Shown here: piece by piece, positions 1 to 5,521 of the stretch | How positions within the stretch are numbered: the first letter of the stretch is position 1 | Layout: every line of letters starts with the position of its first letter | Assembly: GCA_938004115.1 (NCBI GenBank) | Contig: CALKWS010000118.1 | Span: 1-6,429, forward strand | Direction: 5' to 3' | DNA from: an uncultured Ruaniaceae bacterium | GTDB taxonomy: Bacteria; Actinomycetota; Actinomycetes; Actinomycetales; Beutenbergiaceae | DNA: 6,429 nt | Notes under the pieces: generated by a model | Database searches by the model: none | The model's input: only the letters and a program-made list of their open reading frames with translations | What the model was told of the DNA's origin: nothing | Made by a program: the position numbers and the translations under genes

Positions 1-256
1 GCTCATCCTGGATGAGGCCACCTCGGCGCTGGACAACCACACCGAGGCCGCCGTGCAGGCCGCGCTGACGGAGTTGAGCCGGGGGCGCACCACGATCACC
101 ATCGCCCACCGCCTGTCCACCGTGCGCGATGCCGATGCGATCGCGGTGCTGGACCAGGGCCGCCTGGTGGAACTGGGCACCCACGAGGAGCTGCTCGCCG
201 GCGGCGGACGCTATGCGGAACTGGTGGCGGGCCAGCAACTGGCCCGGGCCGCCTAG
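1..256 (+). CDS. ABC exporter ATP-binding domain, C-terminal fragment
   Basis: This is the 3' end of a gene that enters from the left edge; 84 codons (from base 2) and a TAG stop at 254-256 are visible. The first residues, LILDEATSALD, are the Walker B strand, catalytic Glu and D-loop of an ABC ATPase. The H-loop follows in ITIAHRLST (His codon at 107-109), then the usual tail DQGRLVELGTHEELL and a short Ala-rich end. The DEATSALD and IAHRLST wording, and an end only about 30 residues after the G-T-H-E-E-L segment, are typical of type I ABC exporters in which a six-helix membrane domain is fused in front of the ATPase (MsbA/LmrA/CydCD-like). That membrane half would be off the window, so the substrate cannot be inferred. 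It ends 55 bases before cysS, and a stop-overlapping hairpin suggests separate transcription. Confidence 0.93.
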   Translation, partial: LILDEATSALDNHTEAAVQAALTELSRGRTTITIAHRLSTVRDADAIAVLDQGRLVELGTHEELLAGGGRYAELVAGQQLARAA

Positions 257-292
257 GGTCACCGGCGCCCATCGTCCCCGGGAGGCGGCCCG
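245..292 (+). terminator. Stop-codon-overlapping hairpin, probable terminator of the ABC exporter gene
   Basis: A perfect 10-base inverted repeat (CGGGCCGCCT at 245-254, AGGCGGCCCG at 283-292) encloses 28 bases. Three further pairs (256-258 with 277-279) can stack inside it after a small asymmetric internal loop. The left arm includes the first base of the TAG stop. No U-tract follows, which is common for actinobacterial intrinsic-type terminators. Pairing was read by eye; no folding energy was computed. Confidence 0.5.
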
Positions 293-298
293 CACCGA

Positions 299-312
299 TA
301 AACTCGGCCTGA
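299..312 (+). promoter_or_regulatory. Putative -10 element for leaderless cysS transcription
   Basis: TAAACT at 299-304 fits the actinobacterial -10 consensus TANNNT. Seven bases separate it from the A of the cysS ATG at 312, so a transcript starting at the usual distance would begin on the start codon itself. Consistent with this, no Shine-Dalgarno sequence lies just before the ATG. No convincing -35 is visible; its expected place falls at the right-arm side of the preceding hairpin. Confidence 0.45.
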
Positions 313-1730
313 TGGCCCTGCAACTGTATGACTCCGCCGCCCGCGAGGTGCGACCCTTCGAACCCCTCGAACCGGGCCGGGTGGGCATCTACCTGTGCGG
401 CGCCACCGTGCAGGGCGCCCCGCACATCGGGCACATGCGCTCGGCGATCGCCTTCGACATCCTCATCCGCTGGCTGCGCCGCACCGGCCACGACGTCACC
501 CTGATCCGCAACGTCACCGATATCGACGACAAGATCCTGGACAAGTCCGCCGAGGCCGGCCGGCCCTGGTGGGCGTGGGCGTACCGGTTCGAGCGGGAGT
601 TCACCGCCGCCTACGACGCCCTCGGGGTGGACCCGCCCACCTACGAGCCACGGGCCACCGGGCACATCACCGAGATGATCGAACTCATCGACCTGCTGAT
701 CGAGCGCGGCCACGCCTACGCCGGCGAGGAGGGGAACGTCTACTTCGACGTGCGCTCCTTCCCCCAGTACGGCGAACTCACCCGCCAGCAGCTGGAGAAC
801 ATGACCACGGTGGAGGAGGAAGCCTCGGACAAGCGCAATCCCCACGACTTCGCGCTGTGGAAAGCGGCCAAACCCCACGAGCCGGTCACCGCCTCCTGGC
901 CCACCCCCTACGGCCGGGGCCGGCCCGGCTGGCACCTGGAGTGCTCGGCGATGGCCCGCAAGTACCTGGGCGAGACCTTCGACATCCACGCCGGCGGCAT
1001 CGACCTGCGCTTCCCCCACCACGAGAACGAACAGGCCCAGTCCCGCGCCGCCGGGTGGGGCTTCGCCCGGTGGTGGCTGCACAACGCGTGGGTCACCGTC
1101 AGCGGGGAGAAGATGAGCAAGTCGCTGGGCAACTCCATGCTGGTGGAGGTGCTCGTGGACCAGTACGACCCGGTGGTGCTGCGGTACGCCCTGGGCGCGG
1201 TGCACTACCGCTCCGCGCTGGAGTTCTCCGAGACCACCCTGGGCGAGGCCGCCTCGGCGTGGCAGCGCATCACCGGATTCCTCGACCGGGTCCAGGCCGG
1301 CCGGCCCGCCCGGGACGTGGCCGGCGCCGACGTCGCCGCGGTGGACCTGCCGTCGTCGTTCACCGCCGCTATGAACGAGGACCTGAACGTCTCCGCGGCC
1401 CTGGCCGTGGTCCACGAGACCGTACGGGAGGGCAACTCCGCACTCGCCGACGGCCAGGACGCCACGGACCACGCGCTGCAGGTGCGGGCGATGCTGGAGG
1501 TGCTCGGGCTGGACCCGTACGCCCACCCATGGGCGAGCCGGGGGCAGGACGACGACGCCGCCGCGGCCCTGGATGCGCTGGTCACCCAGGTGCTCCAAGC
1601 CCGGGCACGGGCCCGCGCCGAACGGGACTGGGCCAGGGCCGATGAACTGCGCGACCAGTTGCACGCCGCCGGGGTGACCGTGGCCGACTCGGCCGACGGG
1701 GCCCGGTGGAGCCTGGGAGGGCGGTCCTGA
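312..1730 (+). CDS. cysS: Cysteinyl-tRNA synthetase (class I)
   Basis: The enzyme charges tRNA-Cys with cysteine using ATP, in the cytoplasm. It is 472 residues, normal for the family. The class I HIGH motif is at residues 38-41 and KMSKS at 267-271. The four zinc ligands expected from the E. coli enzyme are all present: Cys29, Cys211, His236 and Glu240. The C-terminus has the usual helical tRNA-binding segment with DWARADELRDQL and a final W-S-L. The start at 312 is chosen because homologous sequence begins there (MALQLYDS) and a -10 element sits just upstream; the frame stays open back to 129, but that stretch overlaps the ABC gene and lacks family character. The full-length C-terminal domain and the rlmB neighbour separate it from the shorter paralogue MshC of mycothiol synthesis. 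Its stop overlaps the rlmB start by one base. Confidence 0.97.
   Translation: MALQLYDSAAREVRPFEPLEPGRVGIYLCGATVQGAPHIGHMRSAIAFDILIRWLRRTGHDVTLIRNVTDIDDKILDKSAEAGRPWWAWAYRFEREFTAAYDALGVDPPTYEPRATGHITEMIELIDLLIERGHAYAGEEGNVYFDVRSFPQYGELTRQQLENMTTVEEEASDKRNPHDFALWKAAKPHEPVTASWPTPYGRGRPGWHLECSAMARKYLGETFDIHAGGIDLRFPHHENEQAQSRAAGWGFARWWLHNAWVTVSGEKMSKSLGNSMLVEVLVDQYDPVVLRYALGAVHYRSALEFSETTLGEAASAWQRITGFLDRVQAGRPARDVAGADVAAVDLPSSFTAAMNEDLNVSAALAVVHETVREGNSALADGQDATDHALQVRAMLEVLGLDPYAHPWASRGQDDDAAAALDALVTQVLQARARARAERDWARADELRDQLHAAGVTVADSADGARWSLGGRS
1715..1720 (+). promoter_or_regulatory. Shine-Dalgarno sequence of rlmB
   Basis: GGGAGG inside the end of cysS lies nine bases before the ATG at 1730. 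It supports that start over an in-frame ATG at 1706, which precedes the Shine-Dalgarno sequence. It is the only clear Shine-Dalgarno next to a gene start in this window, as expected for the internal gene of an operon. Confidence 0.7.
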
Positions 1731-2698
1731 TGGCCGGCAACTCCCGGCGCCGCGGCGCGGTCCGCAAGTCCGCCACGAAGAAGGGCGCGCAGGTCGGCTC
1801 CGGCGGGCAGGGCCGTAAGGCGCTACGGGGCCGTGGGCCCACCCCGAAGGCCGAGGACCGGCCCTATCATCCGGCCGCCAAGCGCAAGGCTGCGGCCAAG
1901 CGCCAGGCCGAACGTGGTGGTCCGCGCCGCACCGGGGCCTCCGCGGAGCGGCCCTATGAGGTGATCGGCGGCCGGAACTCGGTGCTGGAGGCGCTGCGGG
2001 CGCTCGTCCCGGCCAGCACGGTGTACCTGGCCAGCGGTATGGGCTCGGACCAACGCACCGACGAGATCCGCCGGCTCGTGGCCGAGCGGGCCATCCCGGT
2101 GCTGGAGGTCACCCGCGCCGAGCTCGACCGGCTCACCGACGGCGCCGTCCACCAGGGCGTCGGGCTGCAGGTCCCGGTCTACTCCTACGCCCAGCCCGCC
2201 GACCTGCTCAGCACCGACGCCCCGGGCCCGCCGCTGATCGTGGCGCTGGACTCGGTCACCGACCCGCGCAACCTCGGCGCCACACTGCGCAGCGCCGGGG
2301 CGTTCGGCGCCCACGGCGTCCTCGTCCCGCAGCGGCGCGCCGCCGGGGTCACCGCCGCGGCCTGGAAGGTCTCGGCCGGGGCGGCCGCGCGGGTGCCGGT
2401 GGCGCGTGCCACGAACCTGGTGCGCGCGCTGCAGGACTACCAGAAGGCCGGCTGCTTCGTGATCGGACTGGACGGTGACGGGGACACCCCGGTGGACCGG
2501 CTGCCGGTGGCCGACGCGCCGCTGGTGCTGGTGCTCGGGTCGGAGGACAAGGGCCTGAGCCGGCTGGTGCGGGAGACCTGCGACGCGCTGGTGTCGATCC
2601 CGATCTCCTCCGCGGTGGAGTCGCTCAACGCCGGCACGGCGGTGGGCATCGCGCTGTACGAAGTGGCCCGGCAGCGCCGCGAGGCCGCCGCCGACTGA
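1730..2698 (+). CDS. rlmB: 23S rRNA (guanosine-2251-2'-O)-methyltransferase RlmB, SpoU/TrmH family
   Basis: A 322-residue SPOUT methyltransferase that uses S-adenosylmethionine to methylate a ribose 2'-OH in the large-subunit rRNA. Residues 1-74 form a Lys/Arg/Gly-rich, probably disordered tail. Residues 76-150 match the SpoU substrate-binding domain (YEVIGGRNSVLEAL, then HQG at 141-143). Residues about 168-315 are the knotted catalytic domain. Motif 1 is DSVTDPRNLGATLRSAG (174-190, with Asn181 and Arg187), motif 2 is LVLGSEDKG (267-275) and motif 3 is IPISSAVESLNAGTAVGIALYE, split here as IPI at 290-292 and ESLNAG with Ser298 and Asn300. The ATG shares its A with the cysS TGA and has a good Shine-Dalgarno, so translational coupling is likely. 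The long basic tail is usual for actinobacterial RlmB and raises protein size above the roughly 245 residues of E. coli. The exact nucleotide modified is inferred from the family; a TrmH-family paralogue such as a resistance methylase is less likely given the cysS neighbour. Confidence 0.93.
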   Translation: MAGNSRRRGAVRKSATKKGAQVGSGGQGRKALRGRGPTPKAEDRPYHPAAKRKAAAKRQAERGGPRRTGASAERPYEVIGGRNSVLEALRALVPASTVYLASGMGSDQRTDEIRRLVAERAIPVLEVTRAELDRLTDGAVHQGVGLQVPVYSYAQPADLLSTDAPGPPLIVALDSVTDPRNLGATLRSAGAFGAHGVLVPQRRAAGVTAAAWKVSAGAAARVPVARATNLVRALQDYQKAGCFVIGLDGDGDTPVDRLPVADAPLVLVLGSEDKGLSRLVRETCDALVSIPISSAVESLNAGTAVGIALYEVARQRREAAAD

Positions 2699-2737
2699 GG
2701 CGCGGCCGCCCCCTAGGTCCAGCACGAGCGCCTCAGT
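2694..2737 (+). terminator. Stop-codon-embedded inverted repeat after rlmB, probable terminator
   Basis: A perfect 10-base inverted repeat, ACTGAGGCGC at 2694-2703 and GCGCCTCAGT at 2728-2737, has a 24-base loop. A G-U pair (2693/2738) may extend it. The rlmB TGA (2696-2698) lies wholly within the left arm. No U-tract follows. It probably ends the cysS-rlmB transcript. Confidence 0.55.
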
Positions 2738-2759
2738 TCGCCGCGTGACCGACCGCCGG

Positions 2760-2790
2760 GCCGGTGCATCGGATCCGCGGCGCACCCGGC
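2760..2790. repeat. Imperfect dyad upstream of the unrecognised gene's promoter
   Basis: GCCGGTGC (2760-2767) pairs with GCACCCGGC (2782-2790) with one bulged C. Between the arms is the 8-base palindrome CGGATCCG (2770-2777). It sits just upstream of the proposed -35 at 2799, so it could be an operator or part of the terminator region. In DNA this GC-rich, short dyads also arise by chance. Confidence 0.25.
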
Positions 2791-2798
2791 AGCCCGAT

Positions 2799-2834
2799 GG
2801 GACTCGGGGCGAGCAGGTAGGTAGGGTCTGGCTA
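2799..2834 (+). promoter_or_regulatory. Predicted promoter giving a leaderless transcript from 2834
   Basis: TAGGGT at 2822-2827 fits TANNNT and is followed by six bases and then the ATG at 2834. GGGACT at 2799-2804 matches four of six bases of TTGAC(A/T), with an optimal 17-base spacer. There is no Shine-Dalgarno sequence before the ATG, so transcription and translation probably start at the same base. Confidence 0.55.
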
Positions 2835-4144
2835 TGAGCAGTTCGAGCGGTTGGCGTCGCTGCGCCGGCCTGGTGAGTACCTCCACGCCGAACGCTGCAC
2901 GCGCCGGCGGGTTCCTGGACGGTGCCCTGGTGATCGGTCTGGTGGAGTCCGACCCGGACGCTCCCTACTCCGTGGCGGTCACGGTGGCCGTGGACGAGGA
3001 ACGCCGGGTCGCGGTGCTGTCCGCCGGGCACACCGAGATCGTCCCCGGACCGCAGTTGAGCGAACTCGCCGAGGCGCTCGCGGCCGAGTGCCAGGGGCTG
3101 GTGGTGTTCGAGGACATCGTCGCCGAGGGCGCCGACGCCCCGGACACCGAGGAACCGTTCTGGTCCGACATCGACCTGTCCTCCACCCGGCTCCCCGAGC
3201 GTGCGGTGGCCATCACCCGGGCCTCCACCCGCGAACTGCATGACCTGGCCACCGAGGCGAACACGCCCCTGGCGGTGCTCGACCAGGACGAGCGCCGGGT
3301 GGTGTTCGTCCAGGACGGCCCGGCGCTGACGTCCCTGCAGTGGCGCGATGAGCACCTGCCGGTGGTGTTGCTGGAACACGGGGAGTCATTCCCGTCGGTG
3401 ACGATCCTGTCCGAACCGGGACACGCCCACCTGCACTCCTGGGACGCCACGATCACGGTGGTGCCCGATGTCGCCGCCGACGTGGTGGGCCCGTTCGTGA
3501 CCCGGATCCTGGGCCAGGCCGCGCTGGTGCGCGCCCTGCTGGAGGGGGGCTTCGCCGACGACGAGGACGCGCTGACCACCGCCCTGGCGCAGGACGGCGA
3601 GCAGGGCCTGGGCACCATGGTGCGCGGCCTGCGGTTGCCGGAGGTGGTCCATGACTTCCTCACCGGTACGATCGACGCCGCGGACGTCCCCGAGGCCGAC
3701 ACGCTCGATCCGTTGACCGTCAGCGCCACCGTGCGGCGTGCCATGGACGAGGCGGCCGATGAGGCCCGCGCCCAGGCACGGGCACACATGGAGCACGTGC
3801 GCGAGGTGGCCGACGAGGCCCGCGAGCAGGCGCGCGCCCAGGCGCGGGCGAACATGGAACAGGTCCGGCGGACGGCCACCGAGGCCTCGGAGGCCGCCTA
3901 CCGGATCGCCGACCCCCAGGAACACCCGACGCTGGCGTGGACCACACCGGCCGCCGGGCTCCTGCAACTCACCGGTGCCCTGTACGCCGTGCGCAAGTCG
4001 TTGCAGCACACCAGCAGCGACGCCCGGGCCGGGAAGTGGTGGGGCGTGCTCGCCGGGGTGCTGGGCACCGCCGCCGCGGGCAACCTGACCCTGTCGGTAC
4101 TGCCCTGGCTGCGCCGGCGGCGGGAACGGGCCACCGGGGTCTGA
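2834..4144 (+). CDS. Unrecognised protein with repeated Ala/Arg-rich helix and hydrophobic C-terminus
   Basis: I do not recognise this 436-residue protein. Residues about 25-300 are acidic, with alternating hydrophobic strands (for example YSVAVTVAVDEERRVAVL and DATITVVP) and no catalytic motif I can name. Residues 304-356 are a strongly helical Ala/Arg/Glu/Gln stretch containing an imperfect duplication: 309-326 (DEARAQARAHMEHVREVA) and 327-348 (DEAREQARAQAR then ANMEQVRRTA). The C-terminus has a weak hydrophobic segment at 369-386 and a convincing one at 402-426 (from WWGVLAGVLG), followed by Arg427-Arg430. No N-terminal signal peptide is evident, so two helices with both ends in the cytoplasm would suit the positive-inside rule best. 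Only two lysines (388 and 401) occur, both near the membrane part. The start is fixed by the promoter abutting ATG 2834. It converges on the DUF4032 gene with a 16-base gap. Base composition matches its neighbours, so there is no sign of recent transfer. A membrane-anchored scaffold or stress protein is conceivable, but nothing in the sequence proves it. Confidence 0.85.
   Translation: MSSSSGWRRCAGLVSTSTPNAARAGGFLDGALVIGLVESDPDAPYSVAVTVAVDEERRVAVLSAGHTEIVPGPQLSELAEALAAECQGLVVFEDIVAEGADAPDTEEPFWSDIDLSSTRLPERAVAITRASTRELHDLATEANTPLAVLDQDERRVVFVQDGPALTSLQWRDEHLPVVLLEHGESFPSVTILSEPGHAHLHSWDATITVVPDVAADVVGPFVTRILGQAALVRALLEGGFADDEDALTTALAQDGEQGLGTMVRGLRLPEVVHDFLTGTIDAADVPEADTLDPLTVSATVRRAMDEAADEARAQARAHMEHVREVADEAREQARAQARANMEQVRRTATEASEAAYRIADPQEHPTLAWTTPAAGLLQLTGALYAVRKSLQHTSSDARAGKWWGVLAGVLGTAAAGNLTLSVLPWLRRRRERATGV
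3758..3877 (+). repeat. Imperfect tandem duplication within the unrecognised gene
   Basis: Two copies of a helix-coding unit lie head to tail, 3758-3811 (18 codons) and 3812-3877 (22 codons). They differ mainly by a four-codon insertion encoding R-E-Q-A in the second copy. Shared core residues are D-E-A-R, Q-A-R-A, M-E and V-R. The second unit is 22 residues, exactly two 11-residue turns, which fits an amphipathic helix or hendecad coiled coil. Confidence 0.7.
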
Positions 4145-4160
4145 GCGCCGGCGGGCGGGC

Positions 4161-5408
4161 TCACCCGGCCGGTTCGGTGGGCTCCTCGGGCGGGCGCCCG
4201 AGCACCGCGTCCTCATCGGGCCGGTGCCGCAGCACCGAATCGATGTAGGACTGCACGGCCTCCTCCATGGGGACGTCCTCGCCGCGTTCCTGGGCCAGGT
4301 ACCACCGGTGCTCCATCACCTCGTGGAACACCTCGGCCGGCTCCAGCTTGCGGCTCAGTTCCCGCGGTACTGCCCGGACCGTGGGCTCGAACACCTCGGT
4401 GAGCCAGTCGTGGGCGACGTACACCTCGTCATCGCCCTGCCGGTCGGTGGCCACCCGGTAGGTGTCGATGTCGTTGAGCAGCCGCCGGGCCTGGTTCTCC
4501 TGCACGTCCAGCCCGGTCAGGCGCATCAGCCGCCGGTGATGGTGCCCGGCGTCCACCACCTTGGGTTGGATCCGCACCGAGGTGCCGTCCACGTCGGTGG
4601 TCATGAGCAACTCGCCCACGTCGTAACCCAGCGAGTTCAACCGGCGGATCCGGTCGGCGACCCGCCAGCGGTCCTCGGTGCCGAACTCCTCCATCTCGGT
4701 CAGGGCGGACCACAGGTCGGTATACCGCTCCACGATCATGTCCCCGATCGCCAGCGGGTCCACCTCCTCGTCGTCGACGAGTTCACCGGCGGCCAGGTCC
4801 ATCAACTCCCCGATGATGTTCACCCGGGCGATCTCCAGGTCGTAGTTGCGTTGCCCGTCGGTGAGCCGGTCGTGCAACTCCCCGGTCTCGGCGTCGACCA
4901 GGTAGGCGGCGAATTCGCCGGCATCGCGGCGGAACAGGGTGTTGGACAGGGACACATCGCCCCAGTAGAAGCCGATCAGGTGCAACCGCACCAACAGCAC
5001 CGCGAGCGCGTCGATGAGCCGGGTGGCGGTGTCCGGGGCCAGATGGCGGCTGAACAGCTCCCGATACGGCAGGGAGAACCGCAGCTGCTCGGTCACCAGC
5101 GCCGCCGTGAGCGGTTCACCCTCGGGTGTGTGCCGGCCGGTGATCACCCCGACCGGGCGCACCGAGGGCACCTCCAACCGGTTCAGGTCCCGCAGGAGCT
5201 GGTACTCCCGGTGGGCGACGGTCTCGCCGATCTCCTTGATCGCGATCACCTGGCCGGACAGCCGCACGAACCGCACCGTGTGCCGGGAGATGCCGCGGGG
5301 TAGCGCCGCGATCGTCTCCGCGGGCCAGTCCTCCAGCGGCACGTGCCACGGCAGGTCCAGCAGGGCGGGATCCGGCGCGGCGGCGGTGATCTGCAACGAA
5401 GGGGGCAT
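4161..5408 (-). CDS. DUF4032 protein with lipopolysaccharide-kinase-like domain
   Basis: A 415-residue protein of the actinobacterial DUF4032 family. The N-terminal half looks like a Kdo/WaaP-type protein-kinase fold. A possible ATP-binding lysine is Lys58 in VIAIKEIG, with a helix C-like Glu68 in HREYQLL. The catalytic loop is LHLIGFYWGDVSLSN (142-156, with Asp151 and Asn156), and a DFG-equivalent Asp172 occurs in LVDAETGE. All residues needed for phosphotransfer therefore seem to be there. The C-terminal half (about 215-395) is the DUF4032 part, including DAGHHHRRLMRLTGLD and HDWLTEVFEPTVRAVP, and it ends in a Pro/Glu-rich tail. The substrate is unknown. ATG 5408 is preferred over GTG 5414 because homologous sequence starts at MPPSLQITA and a -10-like element is spaced for 5408; the longer form adds two residues. 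No signal peptide or membrane segment is seen, so it is probably cytoplasmic. Confidence 0.92.
   Translation of the reverse strand: MPPSLQITAAAPDPALLDLPWHVPLEDWPAETIAALPRGISRHTVRFVRLSGQVIAIKEIGETVAHREYQLLRDLNRLEVPSVRPVGVITGRHTPEGEPLTAALVTEQLRFSLPYRELFSRHLAPDTATRLIDALAVLLVRLHLIGFYWGDVSLSNTLFRRDAGEFAAYLVDAETGELHDRLTDGQRNYDLEIARVNIIGELMDLAAGELVDDEEVDPLAIGDMIVERYTDLWSALTEMEEFGTEDRWRVADRIRRLNSLGYDVGELLMTTDVDGTSVRIQPKVVDAGHHHRRLMRLTGLDVQENQARRLLNDIDTYRVATDRQGDDEVYVAHDWLTEVFEPTVRAVPRELSRKLEPAEVFHEVMEHRWYLAQERGEDVPMEEAVQSYIDSVLRHRPDEDAVLGRPPEEPTEPAG
4185..4202 (+). terminator. Compact hairpin inside the convergent gene end, possible terminator
   Basis: CTCGGGC (4185-4191) and GCCCGAG (4196-4202) form a perfect 7-base stem with a four-base loop, 41 bases past the stop of the plus-strand gene and within the last codons of the DUF4032 gene. 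It could stop plus-strand readthrough. No U-tract follows, and such stems occur by chance in GC-rich coding DNA. Confidence 0.3.
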
Positions 5409-5424
5409 GAGCACGATTGTGGCA
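5408..5424 (-). promoter_or_regulatory. Putative extended -10 element of the DUF4032 gene
   Basis: On the minus strand, TGCCACAAT (5424 down to 5416) resembles an extended -10 (TGN before CACAAT, one base off TANNNT). Seven bases separate it from the A of ATG 5408. There is no Shine-Dalgarno sequence, so a leaderless transcript is likely. The expected -35 position falls inside the large hairpin and shows no consensus. Confidence 0.35.
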
Positions 5425-5438
5425 GGGTGCGCACAGCG

Positions 5439-5475
5439 CTGCGGGGCGGGACCAGGTTCTGGTTCCGCCCCGCAG
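5439..5475 (-). terminator. Large GC-rich hairpin between the importer ATPase and DUF4032 genes
   Basis: Bases 5439-5455 pair with 5459-5475 around a three-base loop. On the plus strand this is 17 consecutive pairs, one of them G-U (5450/5464). On the minus strand that pair becomes a C/A mismatch, leaving 11 outer and 5 inner pairs. It lies 47 bases past the ATPase stop and immediately before the DUF4032 promoter, so it probably ends the ATPase transcript. No U-tract follows. Confidence 0.6.
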
Positions 5476-5480
5476 GTGCG

Positions 5481-5497
5481 GGCCGACGTCGTCGGCC
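5481..5497 (-). terminator. Second hairpin after the importer ATPase gene
   Basis: GGCCGAC (5481-5487) and GTCGGCC (5491-5497) form a perfect 7-base stem with a three-base loop, 24 bases after the ATPase stop. With the larger hairpin at 5439-5475 it makes a tandem pair, which suggests a reinforced transcription end or protection of the mRNA 3' end. Confidence 0.4.
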
Positions 5498-5521
5498 GCT
5501 GCTCGGGTTAGTTCAGCGCCG

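Noticed and set aside
129..311. An upstream extension of the cysS frame to ATG 129
   Set aside because: It overlaps the ABC gene in another frame, includes the terminator stem, and its residues do not resemble the CysS N-terminus, which begins at 312.
96..1664. A 522-codon open frame on the minus strand opposite cysS
   Set aside because: It lies exactly antisense to a clearly identified enzyme, is rich in Gly/Val/His/Pro/Gln as expected from the complement of GC-rich codons, and shows no family motif.
312..1730. Possibility that this is MshC, the mycothiol cysteine ligase
   Set aside because: The full-length C-terminal tRNA-binding region, 472-residue length and rlmB partnership fit CysS; MshC is shorter and lacks that domain.
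1823..3379. A 518-codon minus-strand open frame spanning rlmB, the gap and the next gene
   Set aside because: It crosses two genuine gene boundaries and a terminator and has shadow-type composition; long spurious frames are expected at this GC content.
4224..5303. A 359-codon plus-strand open frame opposite the DUF4032 gene
   Set aside because: Its His/Val/Gly/Gln-rich translation mirrors the antisense of a recognised protein and has no recognisable domain.
5409..5414. GTG at 5414 as the start of the DUF4032 gene
   Set aside because: It would lie one base after the proposed -10 element and adds only two residues before the MPPSLQ start expected from the family. It is not excluded if the promoter reading is wrong.
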